Positions 30,211 to 39,033 of a DNA stretch of 45,351 bases are shown piece after piece. Under the pieces are notes generated by a model. That model did not search any database. It had not been told where the DNA came from and saw only the letters and a list, made by a program, of their open reading frames with translations. The stretch comes from a virus, in IMG/VR virus record IMGVR_UViG_3300018421_000053, positions 1 through 45,351 of that record. One strand, given 5' to 3'. A program made the translations under genes and the position numbers. Position 1 is the first letter of the stretch, and each line of letters starts with the position of its first letter.

Positions 30211-31602
30211 CTATTCCCTTCGTTTAAGTAAATTGTTTAATCTGTCTGCATTATTAACTGCAACAGTTGTTGATTGAGTAACTTGCTCTCCAGCTGGGCT
30301 TACACTTGTTTGTTTATTTGATTTTAAACTTTGATAAATGCTGGCTACTTGTCCTTCTTCGCCTTGTTCATCTTCATCCAAATCAGTAATACGAAGTGTA
30401 TTCATGTCGTAACCTAAATCTAGTTTACTACCAACACCACTACTTGAACGTGTTTTCATAAACTGTATTTGCACCCTGCCACGCTCACGCATTGCACGGC
30501 TGCTAAAGATACCGATCAAGTTGTCTGCTGTATTAATCTTACTAATACCACCTGCAATGTGGCTGTGGTCAAACTCTACTTCGTCAACTGCACCACGGTT
30601 AAGTTGTGATGCTGTAACAAATAGAATATGTAGTTCAGTTGCCAGGTTACGTAACTCTTCACTTACAAACTTGTCTTTAATAAACTGATCACTTGGATTT
30701 ACTTTTACTGTTACCGGCATCATCAAGTCCAAGTAGTCAACAAACAATGCATCTACTTTAATGCCTTTTTGTATTTGATATTCTTTTAAATATGCTTTAA
30801 TATCATTAACTGTACTGCCATTTGCCATTTGTATAATTTGCAATACGCCTGCTTTTTTACTTGCCATTTTAACTTTAAGCTCAACGTCACTTGGATTTTT
30901 CATAACGTCTTTAGTGCTCATATTAGTAAGCATGGCGTCTAGTCGCATACTGCACAGTTCTTCACTAAGTTCCAAACTTACATAAACAACGTTCTTACCA
31001 GCAAGTGCCCAGTTGAGTGCCATGTTCTGCATAAACAAACTTTTACCACTGCCCGAACCACCTGCAAAGATATTCAGTTCGCCTGGATTAAATCCGCCAT
31101 ACAATACTTTGTCCAGACTCTCCCAACCGGTACTGTTTTGTCCACGATTGTCTTTAATAGTTTGAATACGTCCTGCGGGATCATCCCAATAGTTAAGTCC
31201 AAAGTCTTTAGCAAGTCCAATGCTAACAGCATCTTTAATTAGTTTTTCTACACTACCATATTCATTGCGTTCAAGTTTGTCAGCACTAGCAAGGATAGCA
31301 CCTTCCAGTGCTTTGTGTCTACAAAACTTTTCGTATTCATCCATAAACCATTTTTTATGGTCATCTGTCACTTTGTTAGTAATGTCGTCAAACTGCTGAC
31401 TTGTTTTTGCAGCAATTTGTTCATGTGTGGGTAAGTCACCATAACCGTCTACGTGTTGTTGTATAAAGTCCATAACAGGCTGATACTTACGTGTAAAGTA
31501 TTTGCTTTGTGTAATAGCATTACATCTAACAAAGAGGTCTTTCTCTGCTAACAAAAACTCAATATAAAGTTTTTGTAAATCGTCTGTATACTCTTCACTC
31601 AT
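30211..31602 (-). CDS. Replicative DNA helicase, T4 gp41/DnaB-like
   Basis: The 463-residue protein has a short N-terminal helical domain and a RecA-type core: Walker A GGSGSGKS (181-188), VVYVSLELSE, Walker B VDALFVDYLDLM, ILFVTASQLNRGAV and an arginine finger region RERGRVQIQFMKTRSS. It unwinds the fork 5' to 3' with the primase at 31864-32880, two genes upstream. The C-terminal 60 residues are a polar tail. Confidence 0.95.
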   Translation of the reverse strand: MSEEYTDDLQKLYIEFLLAEKDLFVRCNAITQSKYFTRKYQPVMDFIQQHVDGYGDLPTHEQIAAKTSQQFDDITNKVTDDHKKWFMDEYEKFCRHKALEGAILASADKLERNEYGSVEKLIKDAVSIGLAKDFGLNYWDDPAGRIQTIKDNRGQNSTGWESLDKVLYGGFNPGELNIFAGGSGSGKSLFMQNMALNWALAGKNVVYVSLELSEELCSMRLDAMLTNMSTKDVMKNPSDVELKVKMASKKAGVLQIIQMANGSTVNDIKAYLKEYQIQKGIKVDALFVDYLDLMMPVTVKVNPSDQFIKDKFVSEELRNLATELHILFVTASQLNRGAVDEVEFDHSHIAGGISKINTADNLIGIFSSRAMRERGRVQIQFMKTRSSSGVGSKLDLGYDMNTLRITDLDEDEQGEEGQVASIYQSLKSNKQTSVSPAGEQVTQSTTVAVNNADRLNNLLKRRE

Positions 31603-31925
31603 TTAATTTCGCCTGTTAGCTTCTTAGCAATATATTCGTTACGGGTATATACCATGCGCCAGTCTTTACTTTTGTGTGGCACTGTGCCATTCATATCCAT
31701 TGTTATAACGTACTCGTAATAATTTGTCAACCAAATCCGTTCATTGGTTATATCGCTACGTTTAGGTAGCCAAGCAAATCGTTTGACCCATTCGCTTTGT
31801 AAATCTGTGTATGCACTTACATGTTTCACTCTTTTATAAAAATCCTCATCTCTAATATTGTAATCATCTACAATAGGATTTAGCAAGTAACTGGATCTTT
31901 GTTGAGTTGCTCTCTGTACTTTCAA
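31599..31925 (-). CDS. Hypothetical protein between primase and helicase, 108 aa, TTG start
   Basis: The TTG at 31925 has an excellent AAGGAG ribosome site 5 nt upstream; no ATG lies near. The frame overlaps the primase C-terminus by 62 nt and the helicase start by 4 nt. The product is Tyr/Trp/Arg-rich (WVKRFAWLPKRSDITNERIW). Position suggests a replication accessory protein, but no gp59 or other loader similarity is evident. Confidence 0.7.
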   Translation of the reverse strand: MKVQRATQQRSSYLLNPIVDDYNIRDEDFYKRVKHVSAYTDLQSEWVKRFAWLPKRSDITNERIWLTNYYEYVITMDMNGTVPHKSKDWRMVYTRNEYIAKKLTGEIK

Positions 31926-32880
31926 TTATACTCCTTACTGTAAATAATCTACCATATTTTTGCACTGCATCGCCAGCGTCTTTACATCCCTCCCAAGGAG
32001 GAAAACTTACACTCCAACCACGCTTGAGTGCTGCCTTAACTAATTCATTACCAGCTTTATCAGCATCTGGTACTACAATAACTTCTGTTTTTAAACTATC
32101 AACTACATCACACTGTGTCATACTAGGTGTGTTGCCTTGCATTGCAACACCGCCAGTAACAAGTGCATCAAATTGACTTTCAGTGACTATGGTGTACTTA
32201 TGATTAGCCTGTGCATCAACATTGTATACAAAATGCTTGGGACTCTTCAAGTAATACTTGGGCGTTTCTTTATTTGGTGTCTTTCCAACCCAACGTGCAG
32301 TATATCCTACAATTCTTTCTTCATAGTAGAATGGTAATATTATACGGTTACTGAAATGTTTAAACGGGCTCCAGTGCCAGTCATTATAAAAACTTAATCC
32401 ACGTTCTTGAACATACTCACATGCTGATATAAACTTATCCAGTTCTTGATCAGTTAATACACTAGTGTTAACTTCCGACAACCTTTTGCTGTCTGGAGGC
32501 AGTGGTTCTTCATGCCAGTTTATTTTTACTTCACGTGGTGTATCTTGTTTAATAAACTGGCCTGCAATGTCAGCTTCTTCTTGCTCTTTAAGCAATTCAA
32601 AATTGATACGTTGTATTTGTGCAGTATCAGCGCCAAACTGTACAAGTAATTCTTGTAGTCTACCATTTATTTTTCTACCAGGCGACCAACCAGTTTTAAA
32701 TCCACAGTTAAAACAATTGTATTGTACTTTGTCATCAGTAAACATAAGCCCGCCACGTTTACGGGTATCAGCACGGTGCCCACGTGTGACACACATTGGA
32801 CAGTTTCCACTGACCCAACCACTAGGTGTATACTTCCAACCGCCAGGCAACGTCTGACGAACAAAATCTAAAACTAACAT
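31864..32880 (-). CDS. DNA primase, T4 gp61-like
   Basis: The 338-residue chain has an N-terminal zinc ribbon (Cys-27, Cys-30, Cys-56, Cys-59 in CPMC and CFNC) and a TOPRIM core with TESQFDAL (catalytic Glu) and VVPDADKAG (Asp-x-Asp). It makes RNA primers for lagging-strand synthesis. An early promoter starts the unit primase - 108 aa - helicase. Confidence 0.93.
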   Translation of the reverse strand: MLVLDFVRQTLPGGWKYTPSGWVSGNCPMCVTRGHRADTRKRGGLMFTDDKVQYNCFNCGFKTGWSPGRKINGRLQELLVQFGADTAQIQRINFELLKEQEEADIAGQFIKQDTPREVKINWHEEPLPPDSKRLSEVNTSVLTDQELDKFISACEYVQERGLSFYNDWHWSPFKHFSNRIILPFYYEERIVGYTARWVGKTPNKETPKYYLKSPKHFVYNVDAQANHKYTIVTESQFDALVTGGVAMQGNTPSMTQCDVVDSLKTEVIVVPDADKAGNELVKAALKRGWSVSFPPWEGCKDAGDAVQKYGRLFTVRSIIESTESNSTKIQLLAKSYCR

Positions 32881-32886
32881 ATAGCT

Positions 32887-32915
32887 ATATTACGCTCTAT
32901 ATAGGATTTTGTCAA
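32887..32915 (-). promoter_or_regulatory. Early sigma70-type promoter before primase
   Basis: TTGACA, 17 bp, TAATAT. It overlaps the last codons of the virion gene at 32890-33717. Confidence 0.7.
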
Positions 32916-33717
32916 GTGTTCCTGTGTTTCCAACATCAGCTACATAGCGGAAACGAACCCACATAAACATGCCATCCCATGTAAACGGAACAACACCTGA
33001 TGCACTTGTAAATGTCCAATAGTTGTTTGAGTTTTCTGGATCAAGTTGTATTTCAAACCAATCACGTTCTGCTGGCTGTAAATCCAGTGTTCCTTCTGCA
33101 TATAGTTTTCCACTAAAATTAGTAACATATACTGCGGCAGTATTTGTGCCATCACTGTTAAGAGTTTGTGCAGTACTTGCTAATTTTGATCCAACATTTC
33201 CAGGGTTAGTAAACTGGCTTTCTTCTAAACTCTGCTCAATTTGTAGTCCAGGAGCAATTTTAATTTCAAGAGTATAGTTTATTTGAAATTGAACAGTGTC
33301 ACTTGTTAATCCAAATTCATTGCCTTCACTATCAGTATAAGTAATAGTTAGATCGTAAAGACCAGCAGACAAGTTATCTACGTCTGTTTTAGTTAAACGG
33401 AGTAATAAAGTACTGTTATTGTAATCAAAGAAAGATAAGTTTTTTGTGACACGAACTATATTATCTGAGCGTGAAACAATTCGAGCTGTAAATGTTTTGT
33501 TTACTAAGCTAACTGCTTTACGAGTTTCGCTGATTACAGAAAACAAAATATCGGTATCGATACCGGTATACACAACAAAAGGATTGTAGTTATTTGATGT
33601 GCCATAATAGTTTGTACCAGTTCGAATTGGCAAAACAGAAGAATTCGTGCCGCTACGATTGGGTATTGTAAATTGAGCTTTTTGATTAAAGCTATATGAT
33701 GTACCTTGATATGCCAT
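32890..33717 (-). CDS. Virion protein, baseplate/fibre-like, 275 aa
   Basis: N-terminal domain with DTDILFSVISETRKAVSLVNK and AGLYDLTITYTDSEG resembles the beta-sandwich of baseplate upper or fibre-connector proteins; C-terminal domain NFSGKLYAEGTLDLQPAERD ends WVRFRYVADVG. Late octamer 19 nt upstream with GGAG between. Found among replication genes, it breaks the functional clustering. Confidence 0.75.
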   Translation of the reverse strand: MAYQGTSYSFNQKAQFTIPNRSGTNSSVLPIRTGTNYYGTSNNYNPFVVYTGIDTDILFSVISETRKAVSLVNKTFTARIVSRSDNIVRVTKNLSFFDYNNSTLLLRLTKTDVDNLSAGLYDLTITYTDSEGNEFGLTSDTVQFQINYTLEIKIAPGLQIEQSLEESQFTNPGNVGSKLASTAQTLNSDGTNTAAVYVTNFSGKLYAEGTLDLQPAERDWFEIQLDPENSNNYWTFTSASGVVPFTWDGMFMWVRFRYVADVGNTGTLDKILYRA

Positions 33718-33736
33718 TAGATAATTTCTCCACTAG

Positions 33737-33744
33737 TATTTATT
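33737..33744 (-). promoter_or_regulatory. Late promoter before 275-aa virion gene
   Basis: AATAAATA, 19 nt before the ATG at 33717, with GGAGAAA between. Confidence 0.5.
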
Positions 33745-33762
33745 TCGATAAGTAATAATAGG

Positions 33763-34146
33763 ATGACACATATACCACAAAAATATCAGAAACTACTGGA
33801 AAATTTTCCATTTCTAACACTTATTTCGTATGGCGGTAATGAATATGTTGGCATTATGCAAAATCTTGACCAACAAATGGCAAGTATGTATTGCTTTGAA
33901 AACATTAAAAACGCTAACGATAAAAGAGATTTTTTAGATCTAGGTGAAGAATGGTGGTGGGGAACAAATCGAATGATCCCTATCAACATTATTTTTAAAA
34001 GCCGCTGGGAAAAATTTAGGCCCACGTTAGTTACTTTCAGTCTTAAAGACTTTGAAGTAATACATGGACCAACTATTAGTTTAAGTAATATAATTCAAAA
34101 ACGTGTTAAAAGAAGAAATATACAACTAGTTAGAAAAGTTAACTAG
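33763..34146 (+). CDS. Conserved T4-like phage hypothetical protein, 127 aa; only plus-strand protein gene
   Basis: MTHIPQKYQKLLENFPFLTL then YVGIMQNLDQQMASMYCFEN and the tryptophan block EEWWWGTNRMIPINIIFKSR. The EYVGI.QN.D and GEEWWW text recurs in T4-like cyanophage proteins of unknown role. It is divergent from the virion gene at 33717 and convergent with the oxygenase gene, overlapping it by 8 nt. Confidence 0.85.
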   Translation: MTHIPQKYQKLLENFPFLTLISYGGNEYVGIMQNLDQQMASMYCFENIKNANDKRDFLDLGEEWWWGTNRMIPINIIFKSRWEKFRPTLVTFSLKDFEVIHGPTISLSNIIQKRVKRRNIQLVRKVN

Positions 34147-34891
34147 TTCTAAGTGTAGTATTCTTTTGCGGGTCAACTGTTCGTAAACGTCTGGCTGTTG
34201 TTTTTTCGGCTGCATGTAACAATAACCCACGCCTAATTTTATCACTGTGATTTGGCATAGTGCTATGAAGAACTCTTGGGTGCCAACACACAAAACTTCC
34301 TTTTGGTCCTTGATGTTGTTTATAATTATCCATAAAGAACAAGTCAAATACGCTCTTGTCTGCATACAAGTTTTGATAATAATCATATATGTATTTGTGT
34401 GACCCTGGAACATATCCTGTTGCACCATTGTCTGGTTCAAAGTCACAAAGCATTACCATAAATTGTAATCCCAACAGACCTTCTGTATATTTAAACTCTT
34501 TGAATCGATAAGGTGTATCAATATGTGGACGTACAAAATTCATACCTGGATGTAGTACAATAAAGTCACACATATACCATTCCCAATTGCCGGCACCAAA
34601 TGCAGCATCTGCACACTTGCCCAATTCAGGTTTGATTACATTATTAATAAAATGATTTTCTTTTGGTTCATCTGTCCAATAGTAAGCCCAGTCAATTTTA
34701 TCTATTTCTTCTTTGGACATTTCCTTGATTGTTTCCCAACCAAACCATTTCATATTTTTGTCATGGCCACGCTCTGGTGGAAATGTTTCTGCATAAGTGT
34801 TTAATTCTTCAATACACTCAGGATCAAATCTGGCTTCCCACATTGTAAATCCATTGTCATTGATTTCTTCTAAAAATTTTTGTTCATTCAT
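34139..34891 (-). CDS. Phytanoyl-CoA dioxygenase-like 2-oxoglutarate/Fe(II) oxygenase
   Basis: The 250-residue protein holds the metal triad: His and Asp of RPHIDTPYR, and the distal His in WHPRVLHSTMPNHS, followed by RRGLLLHA with the 2-oxoglutarate-binding Arg. GATGYVPGSHKYIYDY is the typical PhyH segment. Related oxygenases are frequent in cyanophages with no settled substrate. It lies 1 nt after the PolIII-like gene. Confidence 0.88.
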   Translation of the reverse strand: MNEQKFLEEINDNGFTMWEARFDPECIEELNTYAETFPPERGHDKNMKWFGWETIKEMSKEEIDKIDWAYYWTDEPKENHFINNVIKPELGKCADAAFGAGNWEWYMCDFIVLHPGMNFVRPHIDTPYRFKEFKYTEGLLGLQFMVMLCDFEPDNGATGYVPGSHKYIYDYYQNLYADKSVFDLFFMDNYKQHQGPKGSFVCWHPRVLHSTMPNHSDKIRRGLLLHAAEKTTARRLRTVDPQKNTTLRTS

Positions 34892-34892
34892 A

Positions 34893-35453
34893 TTAATATC
34901 CTAATTTTTCACAAATCAAGTTCATATGCACTACACAAGCCATTGCATACGAAAATGCGTGTGCTTTTTTAAAGTAATAACTGCCATTTTCTGGTTTAGT
35001 CCAAACCTCACGATTTATACGGTCCCAGTCCACGTCTTTTGCCAGGTATCTTTTTGATGGACGAATAATAGCTAACACCGCGGCGAGTTGTTCTAAACTG
35101 GATGGTTCTAGTGTACTTACGAGTTCTTCGTTTCCGCTTAAATGGAAAACTTGAGAGGTAAACTCTGGATGCTTTAATAGTTCCCATATCGGTTCTCTTT
35201 CCATGAGTTCTTTTAAATGTGCTTCGCTTTTTATATCTTTATATATGCTAACATTGAGCATGTCTAGTTTAAAGAATCCTGCTTCATCTGCTTCTTTGTG
35301 ATCTAGTGTGCATAATACTTTAAACGGATCAACAGGAACACGATGACAATATACCCCTGTGTTGTGTTTACGATTTTTCAAACGTGCTGGTACATGTTTA
35401 ATTTTTGCTAGTATTTGATCTCTGTTAGCAAAGTCAATATCAATATCAGGCAT
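34893..35453 (-). CDS. Miniature DNA polymerase III alpha-like (C-family palm) protein, 186 aa
   Basis: The ATG at 35453 follows GGAGACAGTTG. Segments align in order with bacterial DnaE: PDIDIDFANRDQIL with PDFDxDF (Asp-5/Asp-7 for catalytic D401/D403), HNTGVY with the HAGGVV loop, DEAGFFKLDMLNV with YAGLVKFDFLGL (Asp-64 for D555), QVFHLSGNEELVSTLEPSSL with the VFQLES segment and AAVLAIIRP with ALxRPG, and YYFKKAHAFSYAMA with YGFNKSHAxAYA. The PHP, most of the fingers, beta-binding and OB parts are absent. Whether it polymerises is unknown. Confidence 0.75.
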   Translation of the reverse strand: MPDIDIDFANRDQILAKIKHVPARLKNRKHNTGVYCHRVPVDPFKVLCTLDHKEADEAGFFKLDMLNVSIYKDIKSEAHLKELMEREPIWELLKHPEFTSQVFHLSGNEELVSTLEPSSLEQLAAVLAIIRPSKRYLAKDVDWDRINREVWTKPENGSYYFKKAHAFSYAMACVVHMNLICEKLGY

Positions 35454-35467
35454 CAACTGTCTCCAAT

Positions 35468-35665
35468 TTAATCATTCATTATTTCTCCATCATCATTATT
35501 TGTATAACGTATACCTAAATCAGGCTGTACCCTTTTTTCCATGTGTTCTTTACAACAATACCAAATAGTTTTTCCTACTTGTTTACCGCATACTGCATCC
35601 ATTGCTTGATAGTCTCCAACACTATTTTTAACAAATAGTATATGATGTTTGTTACACTTATCCAT
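35468..35665 (-). CDS. Cysteine-rich hypothetical protein, 65 aa
   Basis: CNKHHILFVKN, AVCGKQVGKT and WYCCKEHMEKR supply four Cys and several His that could bind zinc. No family recognised. Overlaps the upstream 73-aa gene by 8 nt. Confidence 0.65.
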   Translation of the reverse strand: MDKCNKHHILFVKNSVGDYQAMDAVCGKQVGKTIWYCCKEHMEKRVQPDLGIRYTNNDDGEIMND

Positions 35666-35879
35666 CTAGTATCCACATTTTTGAGCAGTAGTAACATACT
35701 GCTTTTGGTTTTTGTTTAGTTACTAATATACTAAACAACGGGTGTGAATCATCATCACAATACCCTTGCCATGGTTCGTCTAAATACACTTTTTCTTTTT
35801 TTGCGACTAGTTTTTCAACTTCTTTACGTTTGGCTTCACGTTCCTGGTCAGTTAAATTATATTTTTTACGTTTAAGCAT
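35658..35879 (-). CDS. Small hypothetical protein with C-terminal CxxC, 73 aa
   Basis: The ATG at 35879 overlaps the stop of the zinc-finger gene (ATGCTTAA). Basic helical N-terminus (KRKKYNLTDQEREAKRKEVE), then GYCDDDSHPLF and AVCYYCSKMW, a possible zinc knuckle. Function unknown. Confidence 0.65.
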   Translation of the reverse strand: MLKRKKYNLTDQEREAKRKEVEKLVAKKEKVYLDEPWQGYCDDDSHPLFSILVTKQKPKAVCYYCSKMWILDG

Positions 35880-36528
35880 CAACAGGTTCTCCATCAATTA
35901 TGTGTCTTACCCATGCTGCATCTTGCGGTGCTTGTTGTGTTTTTTTGCCCCAGTGGCCTGCATCAATTGCATTGGCTACTCTGTTAAAACATTCTTCGTT
36001 CATTGCATTTAATGCAACTTGTGCACGAGTGCTACAAATAACTATCCATGGACTTATTTTGCCAGACTCCACCCAGTCTGCAATTACATATCCACCTGCA
36101 CTTTCCCAGAATGTGTCAAAGTAAGACGTCTTACTTGCATGTTCTACAAAACGTTCTAATGCTCTATCCACTGTTTCTTTTTTAACATGATCTCGTACAA
36201 ATAACATATACATACGATCAGTTGGCCAATCTTTAAGTTTTGCTTGTTTACGTACTAGCCAACGAGTGTATGCTTCTGTGTCAATGACACGAGTATTAAT
36301 GCAGTAACTTCCATATTTAACAAATGCGCTGAAAAACTGACTGTCTACAAAATCCTTATATTCCTTAGGCTTATGTTGCATACTAAGTCTATAAAACAAG
36401 TCAAATGCAGTAAAGCCAGCTATTGTTTCAGGAAATTCTTTTGAGAGCCAGCGGCGTTTTTTCTCACACGTGTGAGCAAGTAATGTACTTTCACGTTTGA
36501 ATTCCTTTCCGCAATAATCACATTTCAT
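35872..36528 (-). CDS. Protein with N-terminal C2HC zinc finger, 218 aa
   Basis: MKCDYCGKEFKRESTLLAHTC supplies Cys-3, Cys-6, His-19 and Cys-21, a classical finger spacing. The remainder is helical (TAFDLFYRLSMQHKPKEYKD, YTRWLVRKQAKLKDWPTD). It lies in the run of replication-associated genes downstream of UvsW, suggesting DNA binding, but its role is unknown. Confidence 0.75.
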   Translation of the reverse strand: MKCDYCGKEFKRESTLLAHTCEKKRRWLSKEFPETIAGFTAFDLFYRLSMQHKPKEYKDFVDSQFFSAFVKYGSYCINTRVIDTEAYTRWLVRKQAKLKDWPTDRMYMLFVRDHVKKETVDRALERFVEHASKTSYFDTFWESAGGYVIADWVESGKISPWIVICSTRAQVALNAMNEECFNRVANAIDAGHWGKKTQQAPQDAAWVRHIIDGEPVDA

Positions 36529-36986
36529 TTAATGATCTCTTTAATCTCTTTTTTGGTCATTCCTTGTTGTTCCATAATATCAACAAATGAGTCTTTTCCA
36601 TTTGTTTCTACTAACAACTCAAGTTCTTCATCACTGTATTCAGGATATTGTTCAGATAACCAATTCATAAACTTGTTTTTTATAACACCTTTACCAGGAG
36701 GAAGCCAAGGATGAAACTCATTACGACCACTGCCTGCAAGTTGTAACAGATAGTGCTGTAATTGTGGATGATGACGTAGCGTATTAAAGTTTAAATTAGT
36801 AAACTCATTTACTAACATTAGGTATTGTGCTGCATTTACACCTTTAACACTACTAGCATAACGCATTTGTACCCACAGTTGCTTGTCATATTTTTTACGT
36901 TCATCCTCAGACAAACTCTTGTACCAGCTTCTATCTCTGGTATCAATAGCTCGCATTTCATTTTTAAGATCTAGCTTACTCACCAC
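36525..36986 (-). CDS. Conserved T4-like phage protein, 153 aa, GTG start
   Basis: No ATG fits; GTG at 36986 overlaps the upstream stop. DTRDRSWYKSLSEDERKKYD, then YLMLVNEFTNLNFNTLRHHP and GRNEFHPWLPPGKGV. Proteins with this FHPWIPP text occur beside uvsW in cyanophages. A gp62-like clamp-loader role crossed my mind but motifs do not support it. Confidence 0.75.
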   Translation of the reverse strand: MVSKLDLKNEMRAIDTRDRSWYKSLSEDERKKYDKQLWVQMRYASSVKGVNAAQYLMLVNEFTNLNFNTLRHHPQLQHYLLQLAGSGRNEFHPWLPPGKGVIKNKFMNWLSEQYPEYSDEELELLVETNGKDSFVDIMEQQGMTKKEIKEIIK

Positions 36987-37480
36987 AAATCATCCGTACT
37001 TAGTATATCAGGCAGTTTAGCAGTTTCTTTGACAAAGTAAACACATTTCGGATTGTTTTTTTCTTCAAGAGGTACTGCTAGTATGTGCCCGTATTTTAAT
37101 TTAGGAAAATACCATTTTACCTCCTGGTAAATATTTACAATTTCAACTTCTATAAACTCTGGCATAAATCCTGTAATTGGGTTAAATACAAACCCTTTAA
37201 ACCCACGGTCATTTAGACTTGTTATTGGTAGTATTTCAGGATCTCCAACCATGGGATCACAAACAACCAAGTTCCAATCTAATGGAACCCTTACTGTATT
37301 TTTACCAATTTTTAGTACTGCCGCAGGACAACTAAAACTTTCTAAAAAAACCAGCGGAACGAAAATATAATCTGCATTATCTTTATCGCTATAGTCTAGA
37401 ACACAATATCTAATGTCTTCTATTTCTTCAGGAACATATTCTAAGTCATAGCACTTGTTTTCTACTGTTAATATTTTCAT
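36980..37480 (-). CDS. Conserved T4-like phage hypothetical protein, 166 aa
   Basis: Beta-rich, with VRVPLDWNLVVCDPMVGDPE, LPITSLNDRGFKGFVFNPIT and KWYFPKLKYGHILAVPL, text that recurs next to uvsW in marine T4-like phages. Function unknown. Overlaps uvsW by 4 nt. Confidence 0.8.
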   Translation of the reverse strand: MKILTVENKCYDLEYVPEEIEDIRYCVLDYSDKDNADYIFVPLVFLESFSCPAAVLKIGKNTVRVPLDWNLVVCDPMVGDPEILPITSLNDRGFKGFVFNPITGFMPEFIEVEIVNIYQEVKWYFPKLKYGHILAVPLEEKNNPKCVYFVKETAKLPDILSTDDLW

Positions 37481-38931
37481 TTAAAATCTACTTTCTCTAC
37501 ACGGAAAGGATAGTTCGCTTCACGGTAGTATTTTTTACGTTCAGTCAAATGTCGTTTGCTAAACTTTGCACTGCTAGTAATATCCCATATTTGGACACTG
37601 TCTTTGTCTTGTGCTTTACGTATTCCCCGTCCTATTGATTGAATTACTCGAACAAATGACTTACCAGGTTCAATGAGTACCAAGTTAAAAATGCGAGGAA
37701 TATTAATACCAACAGCCGCAACACCATAGGTTGCAATAATAATTTTATTGTTTGCTTCACTAATCTCATCATACTCATCTTTCCTGTCAGATGTTTTCAT
37801 TGAACCACTAATAAAAACAGTGTCGTCTCCGAGACGTTCTACTAGCCCTTCACCTGCTTTAAGTCTATCAACAAGCACAAGTGTATTTCCACTAGCTGAC
37901 ATGTTTTTAATCATTTCACTAATATAGTCTAAACGATTTTTGTCAGTTGTCAAGTATGTAAGCTCGCTCTGATAGTTACCATAATTAACTGTGTCTTGCA
38001 ACTGCATAATGTTAACATCACACTGTGCTAGTACACCTTGATCTTGTAGTTCACTTGCTGCTAGTTGGTGCACAACTTCTCCTAAGCCTACTTCTAAACT
38101 TAATCGTTCGTGGTCTGCTTTAGGTATAGTACCTGTTAGTCCCCAACGAATAGGAACATTACGGAAACTACCTGTTAACAGTTTCTTTAGTACGTCTGCC
38201 TTTGCTTGGTGCACTTCGTCTACCATAACGCATACTACATCTTCTGCAAAATCGTCCAAACTCATTTCACTTTCACCATCACGAAAACGTTTTTCGATAA
38301 TGTTCAAACTCTGCCATGTACAAATGGTATGTGTTTTACCATACTCTTTACGGTCACCAAAGTATACACCTACATCTAGTCCCAAGTTGATATAGTCTGC
38401 TTCTGTTTGTGTAACCAAGTCTTTGTTTGGTACAATAACAATACTACGCCCATAAGGTTCTATTAGGTTACTGAGTGCAGCGGTCATCAGTGTCTTACCA
38501 GCGCCTGTTGCAATCTCTTGAATACTTTGTGTGTTATCTAAAAACTTATTGATAATTTCCACTTGGTAATCACGCAACATTACTGGGGTTCCAGCCGCTG
38601 GGTGTTTATCAGGCCAAGTTCTGGCACTAAAATGGTCCTGTGCAATTTGTTGAAAGTCAAACTTCCAAATGGTACGCTGATCCTCTACATTAAGCTCGTA
38701 TCGTTGTTCTTGTAATATAGGAATAATATGTGGCAATGCATTTACAAACGTGTTGCCCCCCATAGTAAAAAAACTCACACAGCCGTCCCAACGCCCTAGT
38801 TTGTATGCTGGTACGTGTCTTGCATAAGGCAAAAAGAACTTTAATTTTTGTTCACACTTGCGACGAGTCTGCAAATCAAGACCTTCAACTTTACAGTTTA
38901 CTTCGTCTTTAAGAATAATTTTACACTTCAT
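37477..38931 (-). CDS. uvsW: UvsW-type RNA-DNA helicase (superfamily 2)
   Basis: The 484-residue product has an N-terminal domain of about 115 residues, then MLRDYQVEIINKFL (Q-motif-like), ATGAGKT (141-147), VMVDEVHQAK (motif II, DEVH), LTGTIPKADHERL (motif III) and QSIGRGIRKAQ (motif VI). T4 UvsW unwinds R-loops and branched DNA and shifts replication from origin to recombination mode. An early promoter sits just upstream. Confidence 0.94.
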   Translation of the reverse strand: MKCKIILKDEVNCKVEGLDLQTRRKCEQKLKFFLPYARHVPAYKLGRWDGCVSFFTMGGNTFVNALPHIIPILQEQRYELNVEDQRTIWKFDFQQIAQDHFSARTWPDKHPAAGTPVMLRDYQVEIINKFLDNTQSIQEIATGAGKTLMTAALSNLIEPYGRSIVIVPNKDLVTQTEADYINLGLDVGVYFGDRKEYGKTHTICTWQSLNIIEKRFRDGESEMSLDDFAEDVVCVMVDEVHQAKADVLKKLLTGSFRNVPIRWGLTGTIPKADHERLSLEVGLGEVVHQLAASELQDQGVLAQCDVNIMQLQDTVNYGNYQSELTYLTTDKNRLDYISEMIKNMSASGNTLVLVDRLKAGEGLVERLGDDTVFISGSMKTSDRKDEYDEISEANNKIIIATYGVAAVGINIPRIFNLVLIEPGKSFVRVIQSIGRGIRKAQDKDSVQIWDITSSAKFSKRHLTERKKYYREANYPFRVEKVDFK

Positions 38932-38937
38932 ATATTA

Positions 38938-38966
38938 ATATTATACTATACGTTAATTTTTGTCAA
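38938..38966 (-). promoter_or_regulatory. Early sigma70-type promoter before uvsW
   Basis: TTGACA, 17 bp, TAATAT. Confidence 0.75.
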
Positions 38967-38985
38967 TCGTACTATAAGTACTTAG

Positions 38986-39023
38986 TGAAAAGAAGAGCCG
39001 GTAAAGTGTCTTACTTTACCGGC
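38986..39023 (-). terminator. Intrinsic terminator after the AAA+ ATPase gene
   Basis: Perfect 10-bp stem GCCGGTAAAG/CTTTACCGGC, 7-nt loop, followed on the minus strand by TCTTCTTTTC. It isolates uvsW transcription from the upstream unit. Confidence 0.7.
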
Positions 39024-39033
39024 CCAGTTAAAC

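Noticed and set aside
36525-36986. T4 gp62 clamp-loader subunit
   Set aside because: Length and position are suggestive but no shared motif can be seen; left as hypothetical.
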